A stretch of 64,000 bases of DNA from Metaphire vulgaris (GCA_018105865.1 CM030866.1:2497691-2561690), one strand, 5' to 3'; counted from the first letter of the stretch, positions 1 to 11,975 are shown. Notes: generated by a model not told the origin, from the letters alone. Translations and numbers: made by a program.

Positions 1-643
1 TGCGCTATTAAGCAGATCACGCGATAACATTCAAACCACGGTTATGTCTAGGATTATCAATTTGGCGGGTGTCGGTAAAATTCTGTCGGGTCCCCTGCAA
101 AAAAAAGTCTGACAAGCAAAAAAGGTCATTACGTAGCTTAAATTGTGGGGAGAGGTGTTGGGTGTCGGTCTCAAATTAGAGGGGAGGGTTTGGGTGTCGG
201 TCTCAAATTGGGAGTGTTATGGGTGTTTGTTAGTGTTTTCCCACTAAATGTTAAGAAACCTTGCCAAAAAGGCCGATAAGCAAAAAAGAAGGGCATTCGC
301 AGTATTTTTTCACTAAATTATTTTTAAACTCATCGGAAAATAGGTTGACAAGCAAAAAGATCATCCGAACCCCGGTGGGGATGCATCCCCAGTCATCGAC
401 ATGATGGAACCGCCACTGATACATACATATGTTTGTACGTCGACTATTGCTCTGCTCTGTCAAAAGTCGAGCGTCTATTAGGCATTTGTCGTATGCATGA
501 ATAGTTGTATACCCACATCTATATTCTTCTCCGTCACACGTTGTCAGAACGTTCATAATCCCGATCCTGTTGTCTGCAGGAAGAAAAGAAATACATTCTT
601 CAGTTACACATTCCGATTAGAAATTGTCTTCATTACTCGTGTG

Positions 644-644
644 C

Positions 645-720
<76 letters not shown>
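644..720. repeat. (ATT)n microsatellite
   Basis: About 77 bp of uninterrupted ATT. Similar tracts lie at 7,166-7,260, 12,410-12,480, 13,737-13,813, 15,175-15,383, 26,280-26,430, 30,518-30,571, 33,790-33,884, 37,957-38,035, 38,533-38,572, 41,515-41,612 and 45,855-45,936. Confidence 0.95.
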
Positions 721-1231
721 CAACGTAGAGATTTTTGTGGCAACTAATACAGTGACTGCGTGGACACATTACAAATTATAGAAATTATATTAGCACGTTA
801 TGGAGTTAGTTATGGAGTCCATCTGTAAGATCTGGTCTAATTTCACTGCTAATTATTAACATCGAGAAGCTTCTTAAAAGTTAAAACACAAATTATTATA
901 TTATCTTAAGACTAGGTTTCATAGACTGTTGTTTGATTAACCATTGTCAGCTTACGGATAGTTTGATCTGCTTGACCAGGAGGAGGAGGAGGAGGAGGAG
1001 GAGGCGCTGCTGTTCCCTGTTCTGTAGGTTTTTGACATCCGGCCTTCAATAACAGTAATATTCTCTCTCTCAAAATTATTGCAAGAACGAATTATAAGTA
1101 AGCAAGTCAAAAATTTATCGTCAAAAATTTATTTATCAAAAATACTCGTAAATTTATCAGGCGCTTTGGGGTGTACTACAGTAGTAGCTGCTTATTCTTA
1201 TGCGCTTACTCTTTCTTGAAATAGCCGTAGG

Positions 1232-1418
1232 CAGTGGCGGCTCTAGGATTTGGCAAGTGGGCGGGGGGCCGTTAGGGTGGTAACTTCTACTCACAGGGGG
1301 CCAACCATTTGTTGTTTAATGTATGTAGAATTTAGTATAGGGTCCCAACTGGGGAGTCCACTGGGGGGCCAGGCACTCAATAGGGGACACGCCCCCCCCC
1401 CCGGTGGAGCCGCCACTG
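1232..1418. mobile_element. hAT-type MITE (CAGTGGCGGCTCTAGG family)
   Basis: Termini CAGTGGCGGCTC / GAGCCGCCACTG are flanked by the perfect 8-bp duplication GCCGTAGG (1224-1231 and 1419-1426). An 8-bp duplication and CAGTG ends are the hAT signature. Confidence 0.8.
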
Positions 1419-1755
1419 GCCGTAGGCCCTATAGGCAAGTTGGTTTGTCGGTCGGGCAATGGTCAGTGCATCCCGTCGTGAATGAATTTTTTATCAGACT
1501 CAGCTACATGTACTGTCTAGAATAATTCTAGATTTCATTGAACAATTGAATGGCTGGGTGGAATAAGGAGGTAACTGTAACTGACCCCCCAATGGTTTGA
1601 GTATCAATAACAATAAGAGGGGTAACTGGATTTACTTTCTTATTCCTCTGGCCCTTCAATTGACAACCTCACCATTAAGGTGGTAACTGTATTTAACTCC
1701 TTATTCCACCCAACCATTGAATTTTCGAAAGTGCGAACGAAGGAAACGCAGAAAC

Positions 1756-3989
1756 TTACGTCTCTTCGGTCGCCAGGTAGTACAGAATACAGCAGAGAAG
1801 GATGGCAACGACTATCACGGACAAGAGGATGGCGGAGGCGATTATGTTCTCAGTCTTGGAAAAGAATCTTTTAAGTTTGCCCTTCATGGAAGAATCAGCT
1901 GCAGTTGTTGCTGGAGAAATAAAAAAACAACGAACATCCAGCATACACCTGCTGCCCGCCTTTTTCCGACCACACGCTCGCCCGTCCAATAAACAGCTTC
2001 AACTAATTCTAAGGGTGAAATTTCAAACTTGGGGATTCCCCAGAGAAGGTCTAGAATAAACACTGACTGTAAAATGTAAGAGACGTTGTCTTGTCAGCGA
2101 ATCACCCTGTTTTTTTATTTCGTAGGAAATCTACAGGCACTCAATAGGGGGAACGGGCCTCCCGGGGCCCCCTGTGGAGCCGCCACTATTTTAGAACGTT
2201 AGTTCGAAAAACGAGAATTTCAGTAAAACCATTTCTAGCCATCGCATTTAATATGGATTGAGAATTAGCGGGGATGAACGTTATGCGCTGTCTGAACAGT
2301 GGCGTAGCCAAGGAGGGGTTTGAGGGTTAAAACGCCCCCTTGGCTGCCGAAGAAATATTTTTTTATAAGTTTCCATGCATTTTTTAAATTTTTTGACGCG
2401 TCTTTGAGGGTCAACCCCCTTTGGCTATAGACGGTAAAGGTTTACTTAAGTAAGAGACGAGGACCTTTATTCTTCATGTTGCTTGTCAGCTAAAAAAGTA
2501 GAGGTGATAACGTTTTTTTGCTTGTCAGGATGTTTCCAAAGTTGTGGTCATGGTCAAAACCAAAAACCAAACCCCCTTCCGAAAATCCTGGCTACGCCAC
2601 TGGTGCTGAATAAGACTAGTTCTGTTCGATTTCTAAAACCCTTCTCATCTAGCAGTCTTACAGTCATTGATGGATCATGAGAAGAGTTATAGGCCTATAG
2701 TCTGTTTGCTGACTCTGAAGTATTAATGATTAGTAGAATAATCTCACGTTGTTATTACAGACCCTTTAATACTTTGAGCGATTAATTAATTTCCTAACCG
2801 ACCGATGAGTGAGGAATGAACTTACTCAAGTCCGAGTTTGTTTTGGCTGTGGTAAAGCGCGTCGGCTGTGCATCGGTCGTTGTCTGTTCATCTATTTGTT
2901 CGGACAATCGGAAACAAAAACAAAATAACGAACATTTAAAGCGTTCAACCAGTTTTCGCACGCCCCTTCGATCGTACCGCCACACAGACAAACAGACTCA
3001 CGACTGTTTTACTGAATTAGGGGGGGCTGACATTGCGATGTTGGTTAGAAAGTGACACTTTTGAATCTAATTTCACCACTACCCTGCGACCCACCGGAAT
3101 GAGGTCAGCAGTGGCGGTTCCAGGAATTCTTGGTGGGGATGAAAACTATTTATAGAAAGTTGGTGGGGATGCAAAGTGAAGAAGAAAAAAGAAAATAGAG
3201 AGGAAAAGGTGATTGTTAGTGTTTTGCCCACTAGATGTTAATAAACCTTGCCAAAAAAAAGCCGACAAGCAAAAAAGGTAATTGCAGTATTTTTCACTAA
3301 AATTTTTAAAACGCACCAGAAAATAGGTTGACAGCAAAAAGGTCATCCGAACCCCGGTGTAGGCCTATTTGGTATTGACAATCTGCTAATTCGCTATTGC
3401 TACTTAACTTATTCATTATACTATATCCTAGTCAGTGGCGTAACCAAGGGGGTATGGGAGTTAAAACCTCCTTGGCTGCCGAAAACAAAATGTTTTAACG
3501 AGTTCTATGCATTTTAATTTTGACGCGATTTGGGGAGGGGTCGAAATTCCCCTTGGCTATAGAATGTTTAACGGTTTAAGAGGTGAGGACCTTTTTGCTT
3601 GTCAGGAAAACACACAGACGATAACCTTTTTTCTGGTTGTCGGGAAAAATAAGTTTTTCTTTCTTTTTACTTGTCAAGATTTTTTCAAAGCTGGTCACGG
3701 TCAAAACCGAAAACCAAAACCCCCTTCCGAAATCCTGGCTACGCCGCTGTTCCTAGTTGTCCGCAACGAATTGACCCGCGACAAATTGTCACAGAACCTC
3801 GTCACCGGACTAGTTCCACGTAAGTATTTTCCAACTGTGACTCAATAAAATATTTGTTTCTAGCACCACTCTATTGAACTGCTTACTGTTGGCACTGGTA
3901 TTAGTTCCTCCTGTGCGTTGGCGCCCTGCAATATAGACACGAAGGTAAGAGCTAAAAACCAAAAATACCCGGACGGCGAAACAAGCCAT
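1756..3989 (-). CDS. Gene C: small signal-peptide plus single-span membrane protein, 3 exons
   Basis: I reconstructed this gene from three minus-strand exons: 3989-3887, 2883-2826 and 1910-1756 (stop TAA at 1758-1756). Exon 1 encodes a signal peptide starting MACFAVRVFLV and ending near GANAQEEL. Exon 2 is a Thr-rich linker (TTTDAQPTRFTTAKTNSDL). Exon 3 starts in phase 1, has a basic juxtamembrane stretch (MKGKLKRFFSK), one hydrophobic span (IIASAILLSVIVVAILLCC) and a short tail ending ATEET. Splice sites are consensus-like (ACA|gtaagc, TTGA|gtaagt, ctccag|CA). Exon lengths 103+58+155 give 105 codons only if one extra T in the T run of exon 1 (near 3944-3948) is discounted, so the copy as written has a 1-nt insertion in the signal peptide. 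It is paralogous to gene A: the first 8 residues are identical and the spans share IASA.L.SVI. The product is probably a type I surface protein of about 104 residues. Function unknown; no domain family recognised. Confidence 0.62.
2297..2602. mobile_element. hAT-type MITE (CAGTGGCGTAGCC family) in intron of gene C
   Basis: Ends CAGTGGCGTAGCCA / TGGCTACGCCACTG; contains TTTTTGCTTGTCAG at about 2515. Flanking 8-mers TGTCTGAA and GTGCTGAA match only partly, as in an old copy. Confidence 0.6.
3109..3360. mobile_element. Partial hAT-type MITE
   Basis: Left end CAGTGGCGGTTCCAGG and internal CCGACAAGCAAAAAAGG; the right part matches 300-400, where a right end (GGAACCGCCACTG) is kept at about 407-418. 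Confidence 0.5.
3433..3749. mobile_element. hAT-type MITE (CAGTGGCGTAGCC family)
   Basis: Ends CAGTGGCGTAACCAAGG / CCTGGCTACGCCGCTG; duplication ATCCTAGT/TTCCTAGT (7 of 8). Contains the TTTTTGCTTGTCAG motif at about 3,592 and a variant at about 3,665. Confidence 0.7.
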
Positions 3990-4139
3990 TTGAAATTCTC
4001 TGACAGAACAACAGAAGATCGAATGAAATACGACTTTATCAAATCATTGTTCTTAATATGTATAAATTTATCGCGTGGTCTGTTAATCATGTCGAGAATT
4101 TGTTTTGGAAAGCTATATTATTATATTGGTTATGCGAAA

Positions 4140-4153
4140 GTTTCCATGGTTAT
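4140..4153 (-). promoter_or_regulatory. RFX X-box-like site upstream of gene C
   Basis: Read on the minus strand this is ATAACCATGGAAAC, 151 bp before the gene C ATG. It fits the X-box form (two imperfect inverted half sites around AT) with one mismatch to RYYNYYATRRNRAC. The same site, in the same orientation, lies upstream of genes A and B. Use by an RFX factor is inferred. Confidence 0.5.
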
Positions 4154-4862
4154 TTTGCATTATAGTAGATCACAATCGATTAATCGATTGTTTCGAACAA
4201 CTTATAATAATTATGACATATAAAATACGTAGTTTTTAGCAAACGTTTGTAATTGTTCAAATAGCTTTTTTTGCGACGACTTTGGGTAATAATTATTATC
4301 AGACACAGTGGTTCCAATGTTTGTTTTTCTATGTACGAATGACAACCATTAGTAATCGTGTCAAGAGAGACATTTCTTCGTCAGTTTGGCTGAAAATCGC
4401 AGATTTAATTGCGCTTTTAAACTTTTCATCGTTTGTCCGCATACGTGGTCTTCGTTCTCGTTTAGGCCTCTGGCCTGTTCAGCCAGTCTCAAAATGAAAC
4501 TTTTTGGAATAAACAAATCCGGGATTTCGATTTCCCAAATCTGTTCTGACCGCCAGATATTTCGTCATTGCAAGGGCCTGAAGGTTGCGTGCGAGTCTCG
4601 AGCAGAAACTGAAAATCAGGCAGTTTCATTCATTTATTTGAGATCTTCTCGAAGTTCTCGAGACTGCCTTGGTTTGGCTGATGCGTGGATTCATTCAATC
4701 CACATCGCCTTCGTACAGTACAGACGGTTTCCAATCCAATTGAAGAAATTTTTCTATTTACACGAAAGTGAGCGGTTGTCATTCGTGTGTAGAAAACGTA
4801 AACGACTGTTTTGATATCTACTGTAAGCCAATGCATGAACACAATAGAGATATCTTAAATAG

Positions 4863-5659
4863 CTAGCTGTTTACCCGTCAAAAATGACGGGGAGAATGGT
4901 TGTTTTACTACCCGAAATTTTTGCAAATGTCATAGCATTTTGCGCAATGAATTGTGCTTAACTCACCGCCTTTCCTTAAGTCGAGTTAACGCCCATTCGC
5001 AACTGAGTCGACTGAGGGCGCTTTGTACAGAGACAAAAAAGTGTCGATAAAGACGTTGTCAGCTGTTTTTCGAAAACTGTGGTAAAATAACACGAATTCT
5101 GCGAAAAGAGATAATACAAGTTTTCTATATGGAATATTATTTAATATAAGTTTAATATAAGTTTTTATATGGATTAGTATTTAAACCACGTGCGGGGTTC
5201 TAAGGAAAAATGTGGTACATGTATCCATGAGCTCTGAGGACAGGTGGACCACGAGCAGGTAGGTTATCAACTTGAGCACCCATTACTGATGAAAAGGCAA
5301 CTGCTGAGTTGTAGCTTCGGATGTCCTCATTGAAGTGGTGATAATGATGGTGTCTTGGATTGCTAAGCAGCTGTTGACTATAATTAATCTGGAAACAGAC
5401 GATTATTGATTTCCAATAAGACTGTGCCTTTGTGACAGCAATCCAATAATCCAATAACAGTTTACTATTTTCCAAATAGATGCATAATAACATCATAATA
5501 GTATTTTAACATCATAATAGCAACGCTTGAATGTTCCATGAAACGAACTTTCACTTTGGAAGTCTATGACAATTCATTGCGCAAAATGCTATAACATAAA
5601 CAAAAAAATCGGATAGTAAAACAGCCATCCCCCGTCATTTTTGACGGGTAAACAGCTAG
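4863..5659 (-). mobile_element. Helitron remnant with hairpin/CTAG ends in inverted orientation
   Basis: Both ends carry CCCGTCA-loop-TGACGGG hairpins, about 7-8 nt from CTAG (4863-4891 inverted; 5631-5659 direct), and about 95 bp of the end sequence is an imperfect inverted repeat. A hairpin followed by CTRR is the standard Helitron 3' end. Inside, minus-strand sequence at about 5385-5203 encodes DIRSYNSAVAFSSVMGA followed by ARGPPVLRAHGYMYH, the conserved block of Helitron Rep/helicase proteins. The copy is short and non-autonomous. It lies exactly between the inverted genes C and A. Confidence 0.65.
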
Positions 5660-5750
5660 TACTTCAAAATTAATAGACGTTTCGCTCGACAATGCGTATT
5701 TTCCATGTTAGATTAGATATTCAATACACTTGATTGTGACTGACGACGTA

Positions 5751-5764
5751 ATAACCATGGAAAA
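5751..5764 (+). promoter_or_regulatory. RFX X-box-like site upstream of gene A
   Basis: ATAACCATGGAAAA ends 173 bp before the gene A ATG. It aligns with the site of gene C within a conserved upstream block that also includes GCTTTCCAAAACAAATTC. Two mismatches to the X-box consensus make this the weakest of the three sites. Confidence 0.4.
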
Positions 5765-5936
5765 TTGGGCTTTCCAAAACAAATTCGCAACATAGCCTAA
5801 TTAGCAGACTTCTGGGTAAAATAAGCTGAGAGGAATGATCGGTCGTGTATTGGAGCAAACGGTTTCGAACATGACTTGACGGAGTCTTACTTCATCCGAT
5901 CTTCTGTTGCGCGGACAGAGAATGGAATTCCAGATA

Positions 5937-7163
5937 ATGGCTTGTTTCGCCGTCCGGGTCTGTTTGGTTCTCACCATCGTACCTATATTGCAGATCAACG
6001 GTGCCGAGTCAGGTACGCGTGAAACCCTATATCGTTCTCAGTAGGCTCATCAGACATTGCGAAAAGTGAAAATTACGCTTGCTTTTCGTTCTTGTTAATA
6101 GCATTCAAATTAAATCATTGTCTTTCTACGCTTTATCAGGATGCAATGCTCATAATATTTCTTTCTTTTCTTCTTTATCCAGAAAGGCTCAAATAGACTG
6201 CGTAATTTTCATTTATATAATTTGTTTTAACTGTTCTGGATTACGCTTTGATAATTACGTTTCCCGGTGCTTTTTTCTCTTGCTTATATTGTACCTTTGT
6301 CATTCTGTAATTACTATTTATGATGTGCTGATATTTAGCGATTTGGAAATAATAAAACTTCAATCAATCAATCGAAAAATGGACGCGGTCTTGTTCAGTT
6401 ATAAGATGGATGAATATTTGCAGTGTCCGTGTGAAAAAATTGTGATAATTATTACGGCTATGTCAGCTAATTAATTAGCAATAAAATCAGTCAGCGAGTT
6501 TGTAGTTGATCTGATCCTCAACGCTTGTCTTTAATTCTTTGAACCCGAAATTATTGTATAAATTCATTGTAGCCTATATATATATATATATAGTCTTTAT
6601 ACTGAAATATGTTAATTACTATGCTCATATTGTATTTTCTCTGCGATGATTATCTGATTTGCTAATGGATTTGGAAATAATAAACTATATTTGAATATTA
6701 AAAGAAATAAATGCTATTAATTTGTTTTCGCTAATACGTCTCCTACAGTCGATGGACCGAAAACTCTTCAGGCCGTTCTCGTTAACGCCGCCAAAAACAG
6801 TAAGTCTACTGTTGTCACTAATTAAGTTAATTCATTCAGGGCCATATTAAGGCGGGGGCTGACGATGGGGCTGTAGCCCCCCCTCCCGCCCATCATGAAA
6901 ATAGGCCCACCGATTTTCGAGATAACCTTTTTTTTGCTTGTCAGAGATTTTCAGTATAGGCGACGGCCTTTTTTCTCAGCCCCTGGCCCACTCGGACCTT
7001 AATCCGGCCCTGAATTCATTGATTCCATAACCTACTTCATTCACTCAGTCTCGAAGTATCAGCGTGTTGGTAATAATTAATTCGTTTTATTGCTACTAGC
7101 ATCGACTATTTAGGAAGGCAGTAGAAGGCTTATAGGTCTATAGCAGTTCTAGCAATCGATTAC

Positions 7164-7261
<98 letters not shown>

Positions 7262-7918
7262 GACAATGTTTATTCTAGCCACCTTAATATTGGGGGATTT
7301 TGAAATGTTTGGGGACAAGATCTGAGTCTCCACAGTTTGGGGGGACTTTCCATCCCCCCAGCCAACATCTAAAACATTTGGGAGGGATTTTAAAACTTTG
7401 TGGGGTGGGATTGCCCCTCCAGAGAAGGCCTAGAATAAACACTGATTATAGAGTTTAAAGTGGCTCAGTAGGGTCTGCCGATTGTGATCAATCAATCAAT
7501 CAATCAATCAATCAAATCAAATCAGTTAATTATTGTTAGGATCATCACCAGGTCACAAATCAAAGAGAGATCAAAATTGCAAAGCCCAAAGAATAGGCCC
7601 TAATGATTATTATTTCAAAAGCATGCGCCATAAGTGTACATTGTGCAACTAAGTATTAACATTAACGATGAGACAAGCCTACTTAAATGAGAGGCAGGAG
7701 AAGAGAAAGTCGTTTATGCGCAATAAATGTGTGTTTTGTTGCTGTTTTCGATCTCTCCAGCATCGCGTTCTATTGCCGCGGATGTGGCGGCCGAAGCGAT
7801 GGATAAGATTGCGTCCGCGACGCTCTCCGTCATCTTGGGCGTCATCGGAGTGCTTCTAGTCATCGTCATTATCTTGGTCGTAGTCCTCGTTAGACTCTGG
7901 AAGAAGCCAAAAAAGTAA
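5937..7918 (+). CDS. Gene A: small signal-peptide plus single-span membrane protein, 3 exons
   Basis: Exons 5937-6012, 6749-6799 and 7761-7918 join in frame without any correction (76+51+158 bp = 94 codons plus TAA). Exon 1 is a signal peptide (MACFAVRVCLVLTIVPILQ..GAES) and ends in phase 1 at a gtacgc donor. Exon 2 is a 17-residue linker (VDGPKTLQAVLVNAAKN), bounded by tcctacag and gtaagt. Exon 3, after tctctccag, adds a short Ala-rich ectodomain (SIAADVAAEAMDKIASA), a long Val/Ile-rich span (SVILGVIGVLLVIVIILVVV) and a basic tail, RLWKKPKK. The product is predicted to be a type I membrane protein with almost no ectodomain. A hAT MITE sits just after the exon 2 donor, in intron 2. The gene is paralogous to gene C, which lies head-to-head upstream. 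Function unknown; the family is not one I recognise. Confidence 0.75.
6837..7012. mobile_element. hAT-type MITE in intron 2 of gene A
   Basis: Ends CAGGGCCATATTAAGG / CCTTAATCCGGCCCTG with the perfect duplication AATTCATT on both sides. Contains TTTTTTTGCTTGTCAG at about 6,936. Confidence 0.8.
7264..7444. mobile_element. hAT-type MITE (CAGTGTTTATTCTAGG family)
   Basis: Ends CAATGTTTATTCTAGCC / GGCCTAGAATAAACACTG with the perfect duplication ATTATAGA. It inserted at the edge of an ATT microsatellite. Confidence 0.8.
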
Positions 7919-8418
7919 ACTAAACGTCTCCCTCTTGTAACTCTCTTTTGACGCCGCGTACTCGTGAGCAGGGGACCACAGTTGTCCGCGGGTTTTGAGC
8001 CGGGCCGCAGGGTTTTACCCGTTTCCGCGGGTATTCTACGTTTCCCTGAGTTTTCTAGATTTCGGTTCTGCCCGGTGATTGGCCATGCCGTCGGCCACGT
8101 GACCGATGACGTAATTAATGACGCGCTATTGTTTGCTCGGTAATCGTAGAAATTTTTGATGTATTCATTGATTCTGTATCATTTAACGGCGGTATCTATA
8201 CTGTAAAAGAAGACCTGGTTGTTATTCTTGTTCCGACACTCATAGGTAAAGAATCTTAATGGTTAGGAAAAGTTTTCAATTTATTAAATAAATTGTAGCC
8301 GCAGTATCTGGCAAACTGGCTTGCGGGATTTGGAAAAATCTGCCGCGGATACCTGTGGCCTGGCCTCTGCTCATGAGAGAGAGATATAGAAATAAAGATG
8401 GAACTGGATACAGAAACA

Positions 8419-8463
<45 letters not shown>

Positions 8464-8669
8464 ACTTTGAGGCAGAGATCTAAATGTGTCTGGCAGGAGC
8501 AGAGTATCTCTTAATTTTTGGCGAGAGTAAGCTTGGTTGCTTAAAAAGTATGGTACAGATTCTGCATTTGGTTCTTGTACTGTAATCGTCAAAAGCGTAA
8601 ATTTTGATGGAAAAATGGGGGTGGGGCAACGGCAATACCTTACACATTTTTAGCCTCGTCTTCAATAAA

Positions 8670-9835
8670 ATGGGAGCTCGGCCTTATGCAAGTTTACTCT
8701 TAACGGCAATCGTACAGTTTGCAAATCAGATAATTTTTGTTACTGAAGGGCAAAGGAGCCAACGGGAGAAGGACCTAAGACAGAACCTGGACAACCGTAA
8801 GTTGAGCGCACTTACTTACTTAGGACTATGGACTACCTTCCTCTACTCAATTGACTTAACTCTCTCCACAAACCCGATAAGGTCAGCGCTATTGAAAAAG
8901 AGGCCTCCTGCAGATTATAAAAATGTTACTGCCAGCGACGGTTCCAGGGATACTTTTACCACCACCACCCCTTAACACCCCAAACACCCCCCAATCTGAG
9001 ACCGACACTCCCCCTCCATCTGAGAACCGGATGATCTATTTTTGCTTGTCAGACTTTTTCGGCAGGGCAACCCCAGAAAATTCCCAAAAAACCCAAATTG
9101 ATAATTCTAGAAATAGCCTTGTATGGTTCTCCGACGACTACAGGAAATTTGATTGCTTATCTATTCTAATTGTAAACTTCTATAACGCCACTTCACAAAT
9201 ATATAGAAGCATCAGTCGATGGCGCGCCAAATCGAAACCACGCAGAATCCAGGTCAAATCCAGGAATAATGAATTACAATGAAGATCATACAAACATACT
9301 TATCGTAATTTCGCCGTGTTTAATCTCATCGATTTGCAAAGGGATTTTCTGTTAGGCCTATATCGGGCTGACAGATCGCGCTATATTTGTTTAGATTCCA
9401 GCAGATTTCAAAATTTCCACCGAGCGACATAAACGCCAACTAGTAAGATTAGAAAATTCTTTTACTTTCATGATAGGCCTATCCGATGCGTAATATTGTA
9501 ACGTTGAACTGTCGAATTCGTGTGTTTTTAATGCAGAAATAAACCTGCAGTCGGTCCTAACAAAGGAGAAGATACGGGTAGGTTTATATGCAATCACAAT
9601 CCTTAGTGGTGCCTGCATTACTGTCCCTTTTCACCGCAGTTTTCCTCATTCCTCGATGGTCATTTGGATGACCGTTTCCCTAGATTGCGTACCACTCTCA
9701 CCCACCCACCGTCGGTCACTCAGGATGACTGGGCGTTCTCCCCAGAATCGATTGTCTCCATCAACTCGTGCCTCATTTCTTACTCTCAGTTTCTTATCGA
9801 ACAACCCTAAAGCCGGGAGCACCTCTCAGCAGTAA
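8670..9835 (+). CDS. Gene D (candidate): signal-peptide exon plus membrane-span exon
   Basis: Exon 8670-8796 begins MGARPYASLLLTAIVQFANQ, a plausible signal peptide, continues into a charged segment (QRSQREKDLRQNLDN) and ends in phase 1 at a strong donor, ACC|gtaagt. A good acceptor (gtttttaatgcag) opens exon 9537-9835, which continues in the same phase: INLQSVLTKEKIR, then a hydrophobic stretch (VGLYAITILSGACITVPF), then a Ser/Pro-rich tail to TAA at 9833. The total is 141 codons. No X-box-like site was found upstream. CGG|gtaggt at 9579 could instead be a donor, which would drop the span. The intron contains part of a hAT-type MITE. Similar layout to genes A-C but weaker support. Confidence 0.4.
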
Positions 9836-10791
9836 TTAAAGAGGCGCTGTATAAGTTTCTTTTATTACTTTACATTACTCGACGTTTTAACACGGAGCGA
9901 GAAGTTATTAGCGTGCATAAACTTGAAAAAATTAATTAATATGTGTATCTCTTCGACAGCGCTGTCTTCACTAAGATTAGAAGCAGGGCGCGATTTGTAG
10001 GGGGGAGGGGGAATCTTCCCCCCCCGGCCCTCGACTGCCCAACTGCATCCCCCTACTGCTGTACATTATTGCTGTACAGTTTTAGCACGCAAAGCGGACC
10101 AGTCCAGCTACAAAGCAACGGATGCCTCCAGTGCTCCACTCGGACCACCAAAATGACCTTCACTTGACCTCCAAGATGACCTTCACTTGACCTTCCGCCT
10201 TGATGTGACCGTTTCATTTTTATAAAAGTTTGGCGCTCAAGATGTATACGCTAATTTGTATCACTTAATCACCACCAGTCAGCTGAAGATTCTTCTGCTA
10301 GCTAATTTTGCAATCGAAAACTAATGATTATGTTAACTGCATTGATGCTAAACATGCTTCTGTACATTCAATCTGTGTAAATATCGTCGTATTTAACGAA
10401 TGTCTTAATAAATGTGCTTTTAAGAACAGTTATTATCTGTTTGGTGAACTTCTTGACTTGTTAGTTACTACTGCGTTGAAATGGTTTTTGCACTAGCATT
10501 ACTGAACTATTTTCATTTGATAGATCGCAGAATGTTAGGCTTCTTCTCTTTACTCAAGTGCTTCCAAAATTGTGTGCCGCGGCACACAACTGTGCCGCAG
10601 CAACGGTAGAAGAGCGCCGTGGCAAAATGTTGGAAAATAGTAAAATAATAATATTGTGTTGTAATTATAAGTTATATTTCTTCAATGAAGTTAAGCATGA
10701 AATAGTGATACGAATTGCAAAGAAAATATGTACTTATGAAGAACGGTAGTCAATATAATACTGTATGCTAGACTAGAGTATAATATATAGT

Positions 10792-11019
10792 CAGGGCCGC
10801 CGAGAGAAATTCCGGGCCTCGGAGCAAAAAAAAATTGCGGGCCCTTAAGAAAAATGTTTCAAGTCTCCAAAAACAGCCTGACAAGCAAAAAAACGTTATC
10901 AATTCTCAAACAAACACCCTGACAAGAAATAGAACCTTATCGTTACCGGATCTGGGCCCCTGAAAACTCCATGGGCCCCGGTACAATGTACCGGCTGCAC
11001 CCCCCTCTCCTCAGGCCTG
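10792..11019. mobile_element. hAT-type MITE (CAGGGCCGCCGAGAG family)
   Basis: Ends CAGGGCCGCC / CTCAGGCCTG with the perfect duplication TATATAGT. Contains CCTGACAAGCAAAAAAACG, the common internal motif in reverse orientation. Confidence 0.75.
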
Positions 11020-11707
11020 TATATAGTACTAATAGGCCTATACAATGCATTATATAAAAATGAAATGGGTAAATTTCATCTGCAGTATGCCGTTGACTGT
11101 ATGCTTAATGGATGGTGTGCCGTGGCTGAAAAAGTTTGGAAAGCACTGGTTTTCTCCTCAGATTTATATTGTTTCGTTAAGGAAGGTCCAGACAAAAGAA
11201 CAGGCTCTTTGTTGACAGTCCTGAAAGTCTTCTAAGCCGAATACTCGACGAAGATTTGTAGCGGATATACTAGCCCATTGTAATGTTATGTAATAGACGA
11301 TCATTCATAAGGCGCTCCCATATTTAAATTTTCCACTTTCTAGATTACGTAATTCTAGGCTGAACGGATGCAAAGTTACTGGACAGTTTATCCAGTGGCG
11401 TAGCGACGGGCGGCAGTAGCGGAGCCACCCCAGGCGGCACTAGTCTTAGGGGCGGCATTTTTGTGTTTTTTCTGTGTTTTTATCAACTGCGTTGTGCTTT
11501 GCGCTAAAAGGGCGACTTTTTTGCTTGTCAGGCTATTTAGGAAGTTGAATGAAAGCGACAGCATGGGCGGCGATTTCGTTTTTAACGAAATAAAAGCATT
11601 ATTATTGCGACAACCTTAAAATTTGTAAAGTAATAACAGAATCGCATTTTAAAGATCTTGCTTTGACTACGAGGCTTTAATAAGTAATGCACAATTTCAA
11701 TGACACC

Positions 11708-11890
11708 CAGTGTTTATTCTAGCCACCTTGACATTGGGGGGGGAGTTTGAAATGTTTGGGGGACAAGATGTCTCTCCACGCTTGCTGGGGAATTTCCATC
11801 CCCAAGCCAACATATACAAATTTGGGGGGAATTTTAAAACTTGTGGGGAGGAATTCTCCCCCACTAAAAACAGGCCTAGAATAAACACTG
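11708..11890. mobile_element. hAT-type MITE (CAGTGTTTATTCTAGG family)
   Basis: Ends CAGTGTTTATTCTAGCC / GGCCTAGAATAAACACTG; flanks AATGACAC and AATGACGC differ at one base. Confidence 0.7.
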
Positions 11891-11975
11891 AATGACGCCG
11901 ACAACGTTGATACTTTTTGATTTTGTTTTATTAGTCAAGTCATTTCGCAAACAATTGATTATCGTCTGCTTCGAC

